Source: Metaclostridioides mangenotii | Lineage (GTDB): Bacteria > Bacillota > Clostridia > Peptostreptococcales > Peptostreptococcaceae | Length of the DNA stretch: 64,000 nt | NCBI RefSeq assembly: GCF_018917235.1 | Contig: NZ_JAHLOF010000001.1 | Span: 496,001-560,000, forward strand | Direction of reading: 5' to 3' | Shown here: piece by piece, positions 47,478 to 55,777 of the stretch | Layout of the letters: each line of letters opens with the position of its first letter | Position numbering within the stretch: the first letter of the stretch is position 1 | Notes under the pieces: model-generated | Seen by the model: the letters and a program-made list of their open reading frames with translations, nothing else | Databases searched by the model: none | Told to the model about the DNA's origin: nothing | Made by a program: the position numbers and the translations under genes

Positions 47478-48044
47478 GTGTTAACAAGGGCTGTCGAAAT
47501 TGAAGAATACAGGAAAATAATGAAACTTTTGCATAAAGGATTTAAATATGTTGAAGACGGTCAAGAAAAAACATTCAGAAAAAACGAAAGAATAGCATTG
47601 GCACTTATGTTAGAAGCCAACTTAGGTCTTAAAATAACTGATATCCTTAAACTTAAAGTCTTAAATTTTAATGGGAATACTTTAGAAACTAAAAATAAAA
47701 AGACTGGTCAAATCCAAAGTCGTCCCATAAACAAAAACATAGTTGAAGTAGTTAAACAGTATGTTGAAGATAGATCTCTTCAATATGATGATTATTTAAT
47801 TGACATAAAAGTTAAAACTATACAAAAACAAATAAGAATCATTTGTAAATATCTAGACCTACAAAATATTAGTACAAATAGTTTTAGAAAATTATTTGCA
47901 ACTACACAATTCAAAAATAACAACTACAACCTTGAGATAGTTAAAGAGCTTTTAAATCACAGCTCCATTGAAACTACTCAAAAATATATTGGCGCTTCCA
48001 AGCAACCAGTAAATGAAGCGAGTGAAAATTTCTTTATCGAATAA
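47478..48044 (+). CDS. Short divergent tyrosine recombinase
   Basis: 188 residues, essentially a catalytic domain with a 30-residue N-terminal extension and no SAM-like core-binding domain. Arg137 (NSFRKLFAT), His161 (LLNHSS) and nucleophile Tyr170 (TTQKYIG) are kept, as is a beta-hairpin Lys at 74/75. But the first catalytic Arg is Lys52 (LGLKITDIL) and the His of HxxR is Asn134. It may be inactive, or a divergent member of the short recombinases that include RecV of C. difficile. GTG start, AGGAG 9 bases upstream. No integrated element around it. Confidence 0.8.
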   Translation: MLTRAVEIEEYRKIMKLLHKGFKYVEDGQEKTFRKNERIALALMLEANLGLKITDILKLKVLNFNGNTLETKNKKTGQIQSRPINKNIVEVVKQYVEDRSLQYDDYLIDIKVKTIQKQIRIICKYLDLQNISTNSFRKLFATTQFKNNNYNLEIVKELLNHSSIETTQKYIGASKQPVNEASENFFIE

Positions 48045-48077
48045 ATTCGCAACCTGTATTTGATATCTAGAAAAATA

Positions 48078-48113
48078 AAAAGACTTAGAAGTAATTAAAC
48101 TTCTACGTCTTTT
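48078..48113. terminator. Bidirectional terminator between convergent genes
   Basis: AAAAGAC-T-TAGAAG pairs with CTTCTA-C-GTCTTTT around an 8-base loop, with an A-run left and a T-run right. Serves the plus-strand recombinase and the minus-strand coiled-coil gene, which converge here. Confidence 0.85.
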
Positions 48114-48118
48114 TTAAT

Positions 48119-48643
48119 TTACTTTTTTGGTCTAAGTTCTTTTTTATTCTCTATTATTTCTTCCAGCATATTTTTTAAATTGTACTCAACACTAGAAAGT
48201 ACATCTTCTGCATACTCAATTGCTCCAAGTCTTATTTCATGTGCGACAGTTTCTGATTTTTCAACAAGATCTCTCGCATGTGCCTCAGCCTTTTTCATAG
48301 GTTCACTAGATTCGACGTAAGCTTTAACTGCTTGTTCAGAATCTTTTTTCATGTTCTCAACTTCTGCTGAATACTCTCTTTTTATTCTTTCTGCTTCTTT
48401 ATTGGCTTGTTCTACGATATTTGAAGCTTCTTGTTTAGCCTCATTTATAAGCTTATGTCTCTCTTTATTAATCCAAACTGCTTGATTGATTTCCTCAGGA
48501 ATCAAAGCTTTTATGTCGCTAATTACAGCTAAAATTTCATCCCTATCAACAGTACATTTCTGAGAAAAAGGAAGAGACGATGCATTTTTTACTATTCCTT
48601 CTAATTCTGCAAATAAATCTAATAATTCTAAGTCTATCTTCAT
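48119..48643 (-). CDS. Coiled-coil protein, V-ATPase subunit H/DivIVA-like
   Basis: 174 residues, almost wholly helical. Residues 65-120 form a coiled coil rich in Glu, Ala and Lys (INEAKQEASNIVEQANKEAERIKREYSAEVENMKKD) like V-type ATPase subunit H/G stalks or DivIVA tails; clostridial homologues are often simply labelled ATPase. No nucleotide-binding motif is visible. GGGGG before ATG. It follows coaD by 2 bases, so it is part of the rsmD-coaD transcript. Function unknown. Confidence 0.65.
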   Translation of the reverse strand: MKIDLELLDLFAELEGIVKNASSLPFSQKCTVDRDEILAVISDIKALIPEEINQAVWINKERHKLINEAKQEASNIVEQANKEAERIKREYSAEVENMKKDSEQAVKAYVESSEPMKKAEAHARDLVEKSETVAHEIRLGAIEYAEDVLSSVEYNLKNMLEEIIENKKELRPKK

Positions 48644-48645
48644 AA

Positions 48646-49143
48646 TTAATCCCCCTTTTGGCTCTTTTTCTTAAGTTCTTTTAAAACGACATCTGGAACC
48701 AAGTTTTTGATATCAGCATCAAAAGCCAATACTTCTTTTATTAGTGATGAGCTAATAAAAGAATAATCAGTACTACTTGGGAACATTATAGTCTCTATAT
48801 TAGGACTCAGCTCTTTGTTCATACGAGCCATTTGAAGCTCGTAGTCCACATCAGATCCGCTTCTAATTCCCCTGACTAAAGTGCTTACTCCATTTTCTTC
48901 ACAGTATTTTACAAGCAGTCCATCAAAAGAAACAACTTTTACATTATCTAAATGATCTAAACAAGACTCGATCAGACATACTCTCTCATCAAATGTAAAA
49001 AGCCCTTTTTTATTTGGGTTATTTAAAACTCCTATTTGAAGTTCATCAAAAATTCGAGATGATCTATTGATTATATCTAAATGTCCATTAGTGATTGGAT
49101 CAAAACTACCAGCAAACATCGCTCTTCTTACTTGCTTATTCAT
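48646..49143 (-). CDS. coaD: Phosphopantetheine adenylyltransferase
   Basis: 165 residues. Transfers AMP from ATP to 4'-phosphopantetheine in CoA synthesis. AGSFDPITNGHLDII has the nucleotidyltransferase HxGH-type motif (NGH), and STDYSFISSSLIKEV is the second signature. Overlaps the rsmD end by 8 bases, the common rsmD-coaD pair. Confidence 0.97.
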   Translation of the reverse strand: MNKQVRRAMFAGSFDPITNGHLDIINRSSRIFDELQIGVLNNPNKKGLFTFDERVCLIESCLDHLDNVKVVSFDGLLVKYCEENGVSTLVRGIRSGSDVDYELQMARMNKELSPNIETIMFPSSTDYSFISSSLIKEVLAFDADIKNLVPDVVLKELKKKSQKGD

Positions 49144-49699
49144 TTATATCCTCCAATTTATAAAAAGTAAGTGTAGTATTTCCGTATTTTTTATTTCTAT
49201 TTTTTTCTAATCTACCTAAATTTTCTGGAAATATATCAACACTATCGTGTTCTACTACTACTATAGAATCTTCGTTTAGCAAATCGAAATCATCAATCTT
49301 CTTTATAGCCTCTATAAACATATTTTCATAGTAAGGAGGATCTAAAAACACTATATCAAACTTTCTATTTTTTAATTTAAGTGAATTTAAAGCATTGCTA
49401 AAGTCAGAATTTATAACTTCACTCTCATTTACAAAGTTTGCTTTTTTGATGTTTGAATTTAAAACCTTTATACTCTCTTTATTTAAGTCTACAAATACGC
49501 ATTCTTTAGCGCCTCTTGAAAGGCATTCAAGACCAAGCGACCCAGTACCTGCAAATAAATCTAAAACGTCGCTATCGAGTATATACGGGTTTATCATGTT
49601 AAACAGAGATTCTTTTATCCTATCAGTCGTAGGACGTATATTATCATTCTTCGGAGCATTGAGTTTAAGACCTCTTGCTCTACCAGAAATTATCCTCAT
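49136..49699 (-). CDS. rsmD: 16S rRNA (guanine966-N2)-methyltransferase
   Basis: 187-residue SAM-dependent methyltransferase. RIISGRARGLKLNAP at the N-terminus, SAM-binding VLDLFAGTGSLGLECLSRGA, and catalytic DPPY in FLDPPYYEN. GGAG before ATG. 59 bases after recG; operon continues into coaD. Confidence 0.95.
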   Translation of the reverse strand: MRIISGRARGLKLNAPKNDNIRPTTDRIKESLFNMINPYILDSDVLDLFAGTGSLGLECLSRGAKECVFVDLNKESIKVLNSNIKKANFVNESEVINSDFSNALNSLKLKNRKFDIVFLDPPYYENMFIEAIKKIDDFDLLNEDSIVVVEHDSVDIFPENLGRLEKNRNKKYGNTTLTFYKLEDINE

Positions 49700-49757
49700 C
49701 TAATTGTTCTCCTTTTTACAAAATTCAGCTCAAACTATATTTTAACACAAATATTGA

Positions 49758-51818
49758 CTAATTGAGAGCAACTTCTTCTAATAAATCTTTAAATTTTTCT
49801 ATAATTTCATTTTTTAATAATTTATTTTCTCTAAGTTGAAGTTTCCGATCCTCACCGAGTATATATCTTGCTTCTTTCTGAGCTAGTTTTAGTATCTTCA
49901 TATGTTGAAATAAATTTGCTACTTTTAACTCTGGTAATCCGTGTTGCCTTGTTCCAAAGAATTCTCCAGGTCCTCTAATTTCCAAGTCCTTTTCAGAAAT
50001 TTTAAACCCATCATTTGTCTCTTCCATTATAGCCATTCTCTGCCTACAAACTTCATTTTTAGAATTGTATATAAGAATGCAATATGACTTATGGATTCCC
50101 CTACCAACTCTTCCTCTTAGCTGATGTAGTTGCGCTAGACCAAATCTTTCGGCATTTTCTATAATCATCAAAGTGGCATTAGGTACATTTACTCCAACTT
50201 CTATTACTGTAGTAGAAACAAGTATATCTATATTTCCTTCTTTGAATTCACTCATTACACTATCTTTTTCACTTGCCTTCATCTTTCCATGAATAAGTCC
50301 TAACTTTAAATCATCAAAGTAGTTTATCCTCAAATCTTCAACTAGTTCTACAGCAGACTGAGCTTCAATAGCCTCACTTTCTTCTACTAGGGGACAAACA
50401 ATATAGACCTGTCTACCCTTTATAACCTCATCTCTAACTAAAGTATTATAAGCGGAATCTCTTTTTTTCTGTTCTATTGCAATAGTCTTAATAGGCTTTC
50501 TACCAGGAGGTAATTCATCTATTATAGATATGTCTAAATCTCCGTAAAGTATAAGAGCTAGAGTTCTAGGAATAGGTGTCGCAGTCATAACTAATACATC
50601 AGGATTATCACCTTTTAATGAGAGCTTACCCCTCTGCATAACCCCAAAGCGGTGCTGTTCATCAGTTACAACTAAACCAATATTATCAAATTCAACCTTA
50701 TCCTCTATTAAAGCATGTGTCCCTATTAATATATCAATTTCCTTATTTTTTACTCTTTCTAAAACATTCTCTTTTTGCTTTTTAGTTAAACTTCCCACTA
50801 AAAGCTCACTTTTTATACCGAAATTACTTAATACTTCATTAAAAGATATGTAGTGCTGATGTGCTAAAATCTCAGTAGGTGCCATTATTGCCCCTTGGTA
50901 ACCGTTTAATACGCAGTTTGCAAGAGCTAGCATTGCCACAATAGTTTTACCACTACCTACATCCCCTTGTACTAATCTGTTCATCACTTTATCAGATTCC
51001 ATATCCAAAATTATCTCATTTAAAGAATTTGCTTGCGCTTTAGTTAATTTAAATGCAAGCGAATCTATAATCTCTTTTATCCCATCTTGGCTATTAAACT
51101 GAATTCCTTTTGATTCACTTCTGCCGCTTTTAAACATGAATAAACCAAGCTGTAGAATTAATAATTCTTCAAAAATTATTCTATATAGTGCTACTTTTAG
51201 AGACTCTTTACTTTTAGGAGTATGTATATTTTTAATTGCATATTTTATACCACAAAGATTGTACTTTTCAAGTATTGAACGTGGCATATACTCCTCAATC
51301 TCTAATTCCTCTGACTCAAGAGCTGTATTTATCATATTCATCACATCTTTGTTAGAAACACCATATGTGAGAGGATAAACTGGCATTAATCTCCCAGTTT
51401 GTTTTGGAGAATTTGTAAGATACTCAATTTCACAATTATTAAGCTCAATTTTATCATTTCTAATTTTTACTTTTCCGAATGCTAAGATACTGTCTCCTAC
51501 TTTATATGTATTTTTTATATAACCTCTATTAAAAAAAGATAATCTAGCATGTCCAGATTCATCCTTAACATGTATATTAGTTATCGTCATTCCCTTTCTC
51601 GGGCTAAATGTATTTACACTCGATATAATCGCTTTAATAGTAACTTTTTCATCGTCTTCTAATTGAGCAATTTTCTTAATATTGTTTCTATCTTCAAAGG
51701 TTCTCGGAAAATAATATAGTAACTCCTTAAGAGTGAATACTCCTAGTTTTGCAAGTTTTGATGCCCTTTGAGGCCCGATTCCCTTGATAAATTGCACGTC
51801 TTTTTTTAAATTATTCAC
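49758..51818 (-). CDS. recG: ATP-dependent DNA helicase RecG
   Basis: 686-residue superfamily 2 helicase that remodels stalled forks and Holliday junctions. N-terminal wedge/OB domain (about 1-240, with YYFPRTFEDR), Walker A GDVGSGKT, DEQH box, TATPIPRTLAL, and C-terminal QLRGRVGRG plus the TRAP motif region ISEKDLEIRGPGEFFGTRQHG. Starts with GTG behind AGGTGA. Complete. Confidence 0.97.
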   Translation of the reverse strand: MNNLKKDVQFIKGIGPQRASKLAKLGVFTLKELLYYFPRTFEDRNNIKKIAQLEDDEKVTIKAIISSVNTFSPRKGMTITNIHVKDESGHARLSFFNRGYIKNTYKVGDSILAFGKVKIRNDKIELNNCEIEYLTNSPKQTGRLMPVYPLTYGVSNKDVMNMINTALESEELEIEEYMPRSILEKYNLCGIKYAIKNIHTPKSKESLKVALYRIIFEELLILQLGLFMFKSGRSESKGIQFNSQDGIKEIIDSLAFKLTKAQANSLNEIILDMESDKVMNRLVQGDVGSGKTIVAMLALANCVLNGYQGAIMAPTEILAHQHYISFNEVLSNFGIKSELLVGSLTKKQKENVLERVKNKEIDILIGTHALIEDKVEFDNIGLVVTDEQHRFGVMQRGKLSLKGDNPDVLVMTATPIPRTLALILYGDLDISIIDELPPGRKPIKTIAIEQKKRDSAYNTLVRDEVIKGRQVYIVCPLVEESEAIEAQSAVELVEDLRINYFDDLKLGLIHGKMKASEKDSVMSEFKEGNIDILVSTTVIEVGVNVPNATLMIIENAERFGLAQLHQLRGRVGRGIHKSYCILIYNSKNEVCRQRMAIMEETNDGFKISEKDLEIRGPGEFFGTRQHGLPELKVANLFQHMKILKLAQKEARYILGEDRKLQLRENKLLKNEIIEKFKDLLEEVALN

Positions 51819-51840
51819 ACTATCACCTACTATAAAAAAA

Positions 51841-51883
51841 TCCTGTATAACCCAACTTAAAAAAGTAATCTGATTATACAGGA
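51841..51883 (-). terminator. Terminator between the fakA-like gene and recG
   Basis: TCCTGTATAA (51841-51850) pairs with TTATACAGGA (51874-51883); the minus strand continues with seven T. It lies 13 bases past the stop codon of the fakA-like gene. Confidence 0.85.
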
Positions 51884-51895
51884 CTTATAATATCA

Positions 51896-53533
51896 TTATT
51901 CAACTGAAATTAAATAGTAATAAAGAGGCTGTCCACCATAATATAGCTCAATATCTATATCTTCATATTTTGCTTCTAATACGTTACCTAAATCAGAAGC
52001 TTGGCTTTCAGTAACATCTTCTCCATAAAATAAAGTTATTATTGCAGTGTCTTCATCTACCAAGTCATCTATAAGTCTTACAGTAGTTTCTTCTACATCA
52101 TCCCCTGCTGCAAGTAAATCTCCTTCAGCTATTCCGATAATATTGCCTTCTTTGACATCTATACCGTTCATAACTGTATCTCTAACAGCAAATGTAACTT
52201 GACCTGATTTAACAGCTTTTAAAGCTTCTAACATAGATTCTTCATTTTCCTCGGCGCTTGCTTCTCCGTTAAAGCTTACTAAAGCTGAAAAACCTTGTGG
52301 AGTGTTTTTAGTCGGTAGTACTATAATATTTTTTTCACTAAGTTCCTTTGCTTGATTTGCGGCCATAATAATATTTCCATTATTTGGAAGTATGAATATA
52401 TTTTTAGCATTTATTTTTTCTATAGCCTTCATAAAATCCTCTGTAGAAGGATTCATAGTTTGGCCGCCTTCGATTACGTGATCCACACCAAAATCTTTAA
52501 ATATTTTTGCTAAACCTTCTCCCATAGAAGTCGCTATAAATCCGAAGTCCTTTTCTTCTGCTGTAGCACTAACTTGTCCTTGTTCTTCTTTACCTATTTC
52601 AAGTAGAGTATTTTCATGTTGTAATTTCATGTTTTCAATCTTTATAGTAAGAAGTTGTCCATACTGAAGTGCTTCTTGTAAGACGTTTCCAGGATCATTT
52701 GTATGAACGTGTACTTTTATAACCCCATCATCACCAACTACAGCCAAACTATCACCGTAGTTTAACATAATATCTCTTATTTTTGTATCTTCTACTTTAT
52801 CGCTTTCTAGTATAAATTCTGTACAATACTGGAATTTAATATCATCACTAGAAATGTTTTTATTATGCTGAGGTATACCTGTAACTACCTCAGTAGTCTT
52901 ATCACTTTTAGTTATTGATTTTCCAAGTAAAGTCTGGTACATACCTTCATATATACATACAAGCCCTTTACCCCCAGAGTCCACAACACCAGCGTCTTTT
53001 AAATTTTTAAGAAGGTCTGGAGTTCTACTAAGCGAAGCATTTGATTCTTTTACAACTAAAGACATAAATCTAACAATATCTTTTTCTCTGGAAGCTAATT
53101 TAACAGCATACTCCCCACTCTCTCTAACAACAGTTAGAATTGTACCTTCAATTGGTTTTATTACTGCCTTATAAGCAGTATCAGAACCATTTTTAAATGC
53201 TTTCGCTAAATCTTGAGTAGAGAGCCTCTCTTTCCCTTCTATTGATTTAGCTATACCTCTTATTATCTGAGATAGGATTACCCCTGAGTTTCCTCTAGCT
53301 CCCATAAGAGAACCTTTAGAAAGAGACTTACCTATATCTGTTATATCGTCATTTGCTACTTTAGACAGCTCTTGTATGGCATAAGAAATAGTAAGTGACA
53401 TATTTGTACCTGTATCACCATCTGGAACTGGGAAAACATTCAGCTTGTCAACTAAATCTTTGTGATTTTGGAGATTGTTTGCACCTGAAATAAACATCTC
53501 TCTAAGCTTTTTTCCATCTATATATTGAATCAT
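51896..53533 (-). CDS. fakA: DAK2/DegV domain protein, fatty acid kinase FakA-like
   Basis: 545 residues. N-terminal DhaL/DAK2 ATP-binding domain with FPVPDGDTGTNM (acidic residues at about 38 and 40), GARGNSGVILSQIIRG, and DAGVVDSGGKGL; middle and C-terminal domains (about 240-545) typical of FakA (YloV). FakA phosphorylates fatty acids held by FakB for acyl-phosphate entry into phospholipids, which connects with PlsX at 40.2 kb. No fakB gene in the window. Follows asp23 as in Bacillus yloU-yloV. GGGAGG before ATG. Confidence 0.88.
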   Translation of the reverse strand: MIQYIDGKKLREMFISGANNLQNHKDLVDKLNVFPVPDGDTGTNMSLTISYAIQELSKVANDDITDIGKSLSKGSLMGARGNSGVILSQIIRGIAKSIEGKERLSTQDLAKAFKNGSDTAYKAVIKPIEGTILTVVRESGEYAVKLASREKDIVRFMSLVVKESNASLSRTPDLLKNLKDAGVVDSGGKGLVCIYEGMYQTLLGKSITKSDKTTEVVTGIPQHNKNISSDDIKFQYCTEFILESDKVEDTKIRDIMLNYGDSLAVVGDDGVIKVHVHTNDPGNVLQEALQYGQLLTIKIENMKLQHENTLLEIGKEEQGQVSATAEEKDFGFIATSMGEGLAKIFKDFGVDHVIEGGQTMNPSTEDFMKAIEKINAKNIFILPNNGNIIMAANQAKELSEKNIIVLPTKNTPQGFSALVSFNGEASAEENEESMLEALKAVKSGQVTFAVRDTVMNGIDVKEGNIIGIAEGDLLAAGDDVEETTVRLIDDLVDEDTAIITLFYGEDVTESQASDLGNVLEAKYEDIDIELYYGGQPLYYYLISVE

Positions 53534-53551
53534 ATTCTTCCTCCCGCGAAA

Positions 53552-53899
53552 TTACTTAACTCTGATACCTTGTACATTAATATCAATTCTACTTACTTTT
53601 AAGTTAGTATTAGTTTCTACAACATATTTAACTCTTTCTATTATGTTGTTGGCAACTGTAGATATATTTGTACCGTATTGTATTATAACATAAAGCTCTA
53701 TTGCAATGGTATCTTCTTCTATTTCCTCTACTCTTACACCTTTAGTAGCATTTTCACCTTTTAGAAGTTCCACTATTCCTTTTGATTTAAAAGCAAGTCC
53801 TACAAGACCGTAACTTTCCATAGCGGCTCTGTACGCTATCTGAGCGATCACTTGATTATCTATTTTTATATATCCGTATTGGTTAGTTATAGCATTCAT
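53552..53899 (-). CDS. yloU: Asp23/Gls24 family protein (YloU-like)
   Basis: 115 residues: YGYIKIDNQVIAQIAYRAAMESYGLVGLA ... TIAIELYVIIQYGTNISTVANNIIERVKYVVETNTNLKVSRIDINVQGIRV is the whole Asp23 domain without extensions. Precedes the fakA-like gene by 18 bases. GGGGG before ATG. Second Asp23 protein of the window; function unknown, likely membrane or envelope associated. Confidence 0.92.
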   Translation of the reverse strand: MNAITNQYGYIKIDNQVIAQIAYRAAMESYGLVGLAFKSKGIVELLKGENATKGVRVEEIEEDTIAIELYVIIQYGTNISTVANNIIERVKYVVETNTNLKVSRIDINVQGIRVK

Positions 53900-53924
53900 A
53901 CTTTAACCCCCTTAAATTTTTTGT

Positions 53925-53988
53925 TTATTCTTTATTCTTCCAATTGTATTGGAAAATATAATCATATCATACTATAAATAAAGAATAA
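53925..53988 (-). promoter_or_regulatory. Nested inverted repeats upstream of yloU
   Basis: TTATTCTTTATT (53925-53936) and AATAAAGAATAA (53977-53988) are perfect 12-base arms; nested inside is TTCCAAT-TGT-ATTGGAA (53938-53954). They lie 26-90 bases upstream of the yloU start, in the probable leader or promoter. Could be a leader hairpin or an operator. Confidence 0.45.
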
Positions 53989-54238
53989 TTTAAACCTTTC
54001 TTCTCTTTTAAACCTTTCGTTAAAACTGTGGTAAATAATTTTATAATTTGGTACAATTTTTTATGCTAAACATATTTACTTTAAAAGAAAATATATATAT
54101 AATTTTATATGATAATTAGAATTTCTTCAATATATGTTACGTAAATATATATATTTCTATTGAAAGTCTTCGCTATTTATGATAATATAAATATGTTTTT
54201 AGTCTCTAAATAGTTATCATTTAAGGAGGTGTACACAA

Positions 54239-54427
54239 ATGGCAAAAGTATGTAGTGTATGTGGTAAAGGTAGAGTATCAGGACACCAAGTAACACATTC
54301 AAATAAACACAATAAAAGAACATGGTCAGCTAACTTAAGAAATGTAAGAGCTCTAATAGATGGAACTCCTAGAAGAGTAAAAGTTTGTACTAGATGTCTA
54401 CGTTCTGGTAAAGTTGAAAGAGCATAA
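54239..54427 (+). CDS. rpmB: 50S ribosomal protein L28
   Basis: 62 residues; MAKVCSVCGKGRVSGHQVTHSNKHNKR and CTRCLRSGKVERA carry two CxxC pairs, the zinc-binding form. AAGGAGG 9 bases before ATG. Divergent from yloU, convergent with spoVM, exactly as in Bacillus. Confidence 0.97.
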   Translation: MAKVCSVCGKGRVSGHQVTHSNKHNKRTWSANLRNVRALIDGTPRRVKVCTRCLRSGKVERA

Positions 54428-54446
54428 GTCAAAATTGACTTACTAT

Positions 54447-54474
54447 AAAAGCCTACTTCCGAAAGTAGGCTTTT
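54447..54474. terminator. Bidirectional terminator between rpmB and spoVM
   Basis: Perfect 12-bp stem AAAAGCCTACTT / AAGTAGGCTTTT, loop CCGA, T-run on the plus side and A-run on the other. Twenty bases past rpmB and six bases past the spoVM stop. Confidence 0.92.
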
Positions 54475-54479
54475 TTGTT

Positions 54480-54560
54480 TTATTTTCTTTTAAATTTTCT
54501 CATAAATCTAAGTATTATATTAGATATCCATCTCGGTAATCTAATTGTAACTATTTTCAC
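54480..54560 (-). CDS. spoVM: Stage V sporulation protein M (SpoVM)
   Basis: 26-codon reading frame read from the minus strand: MKIVTIRLPRWISN followed by IILRFMRKFKRK. It has the length and pattern of SpoVM (Bacillus: MKFYTIKLPKFLGG...): a short loop with conserved Pro9, then an amphipathic basic helix that senses the curved forespore membrane and recruits SpoIVA. The GTG start has GGGGTGA 6 bases upstream. Its place between rpmB (convergent) and thiN/rpe is the Bacillus spoVM locus. Too short for most gene finders. Confidence 0.9.
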   Translation of the reverse strand: MKIVTIRLPRWISNIILRFMRKFKRK

Positions 54561-54594
54561 CGACAATCACCCCAGACTATATAGTAAAAATCAA

Positions 54595-54750
54595 CTAACA
54601 AAAAAATAATAGCGCTCCACATCCAATAAGTATCAATGCAGTAAGTGTCGACCAAATCCAACCAGGTAATACTAATGATAAAATAGTAGCTACACCTATA
54701 GATAAACAAAGCATGCCTATTAAAACCTTAGATTTGTTGTTGTTTCTCAT
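54595..54750 (-). CDS. Small hydrophobic protein upstream of spoVM
   Basis: 51 codons on the minus strand: basic, Asn-rich start (MRNNNKSK), then two hydrophobic helices split by LPGWIWST, ending GCGALLFFC. GGAGGTG lies 6 bases before the ATG, and the stop is 34 bases upstream of spoVM, so it may share a transcript with it. I do not recognise it. The coding pattern and strong SD make it likely to be real. Confidence 0.6.
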   Translation of the reverse strand: MRNNNKSKVLIGMLCLSIGVATILSLVLPGWIWSTLTALILIGCGALLFFC

Positions 54751-54883
54751 TACACACCTCCACATAGATTAAGTACATAAACCTTTCTATATATAAAACT
54801 TATTCTATAAGAATTGTCTTTATTCCATTTTTATTTAATTTTAGTTTCTTTTCATTATATTTATAAGATTATTTAATAAACTA

Positions 54884-54914
54884 TTGACCTTTACCTAACG
54901 TAAAGGTGTATATT
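54884..54914 (+). promoter_or_regulatory. MerR-type promoter and operator of the TipAS regulator
   Basis: TTGACC (54884-54889) and TATATT (54909-54914) have a 19-base spacer. A perfect dyad ACCTTTAC-5-GTAAAGGT (54887-54894, 54900-54907) fills the spacer, the classic MerR-family activator site. About 50 bases upstream of the regulator start, so autoregulation is expected. Confidence 0.85.
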
Positions 54915-54965
54915 TGAAATTAACATAGGTAAACAATAAGATTAATATTCAGAAAGGGGTGCTTT

Positions 54966-55721
54966 ATGGAGTACACAGTTAACAAACTATCAAAATTAGC
55001 CGGCATTAGTTCTAGAACTCTAAGATTTTATGATGAAATCGATCTATTAAAACCAAATAGAGTTAATTCTTCCGGTTATAGGATTTACGGTGAGAAAGAA
55101 GTTAATAAGCTTCAGCAAATTCTATTTTACAGAGAGCTAGGATTAAAATTAGATAGTATTAAAGATATAATAAACTCGAGTGAGTTTAACGAATTAGGTG
55201 CACTTAAAGACCACCAAAAAAAATTATTAGAAAAGAAAAAGCAAATAGAACTTTTGATTACTAATGTTGGAAAAACTATAAAATTAAAAGAGGGTAAGAT
55301 AAAAATGAATGATAACGAAAAATTTGAAGGATTTAAAGATAAACTTCTAAATGAAAATGATAAAAAATATGGTGACGAGATACGAGAAAAATATGGTGAC
55401 AAGACTATAGATGAGTCATATAAAAAGTTTAAAGGCATGTTAGAGGAGGATTTCCGTGTTATGGAAGAAATGAGTCAGGAAATCCTTAAAAAGCTTAATA
55501 AGGCATATAAAACTGGCGATCCAAGCTCCCCTTTAGCTCAAGATGTTTGTGACTTACACAGAAGATGGCTAGGGTTTACATGGAATGGCTATTCTAAGGA
55601 AGCACATAGAGGCTTAGCTCAGATGTATGTAGATGATGATAGATTTACTGCTTATTATGATAAAGAGCAACCTGGGCTTGCTGAGTTCCTTAGAGATGCT
55701 ATAAACGTTTATACTGAATAG
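54966..55721 (+). CDS. MerR family regulator with TipAS antibiotic-recognition domain
   Basis: 251 residues. MerR DNA-binding domain at 1-70 (YTVNKLSKLAGISSRTLRFYDEIDLLKP), dimerisation coiled coil to about 110, and a C-terminal TipAS domain with DLHRRWLGFTWNGYSKEAHRGLAQMYVDDDRFTAYYDK, a globin-like fold that binds drug-like ligands in TipA of Streptomyces and homologues such as Mta. No efflux pump gene lies beside it; its own promoter carries the matching operator. AAAGGGG before ATG. Confidence 0.92.
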   Translation: MEYTVNKLSKLAGISSRTLRFYDEIDLLKPNRVNSSGYRIYGEKEVNKLQQILFYRELGLKLDSIKDIINSSEFNELGALKDHQKKLLEKKKQIELLITNVGKTIKLKEGKIKMNDNEKFEGFKDKLLNENDKKYGDEIREKYGDKTIDESYKKFKGMLEEDFRVMEEMSQEILKKLNKAYKTGDPSSPLAQDVCDLHRRWLGFTWNGYSKEAHRGLAQMYVDDDRFTAYYDKEQPGLAEFLRDAINVYTE

Positions 55722-55777
55722 TTTATTATTTATAGTTAATGAAGATATCTAGGTATTGTTGATTTGCTTAGGTAGAG

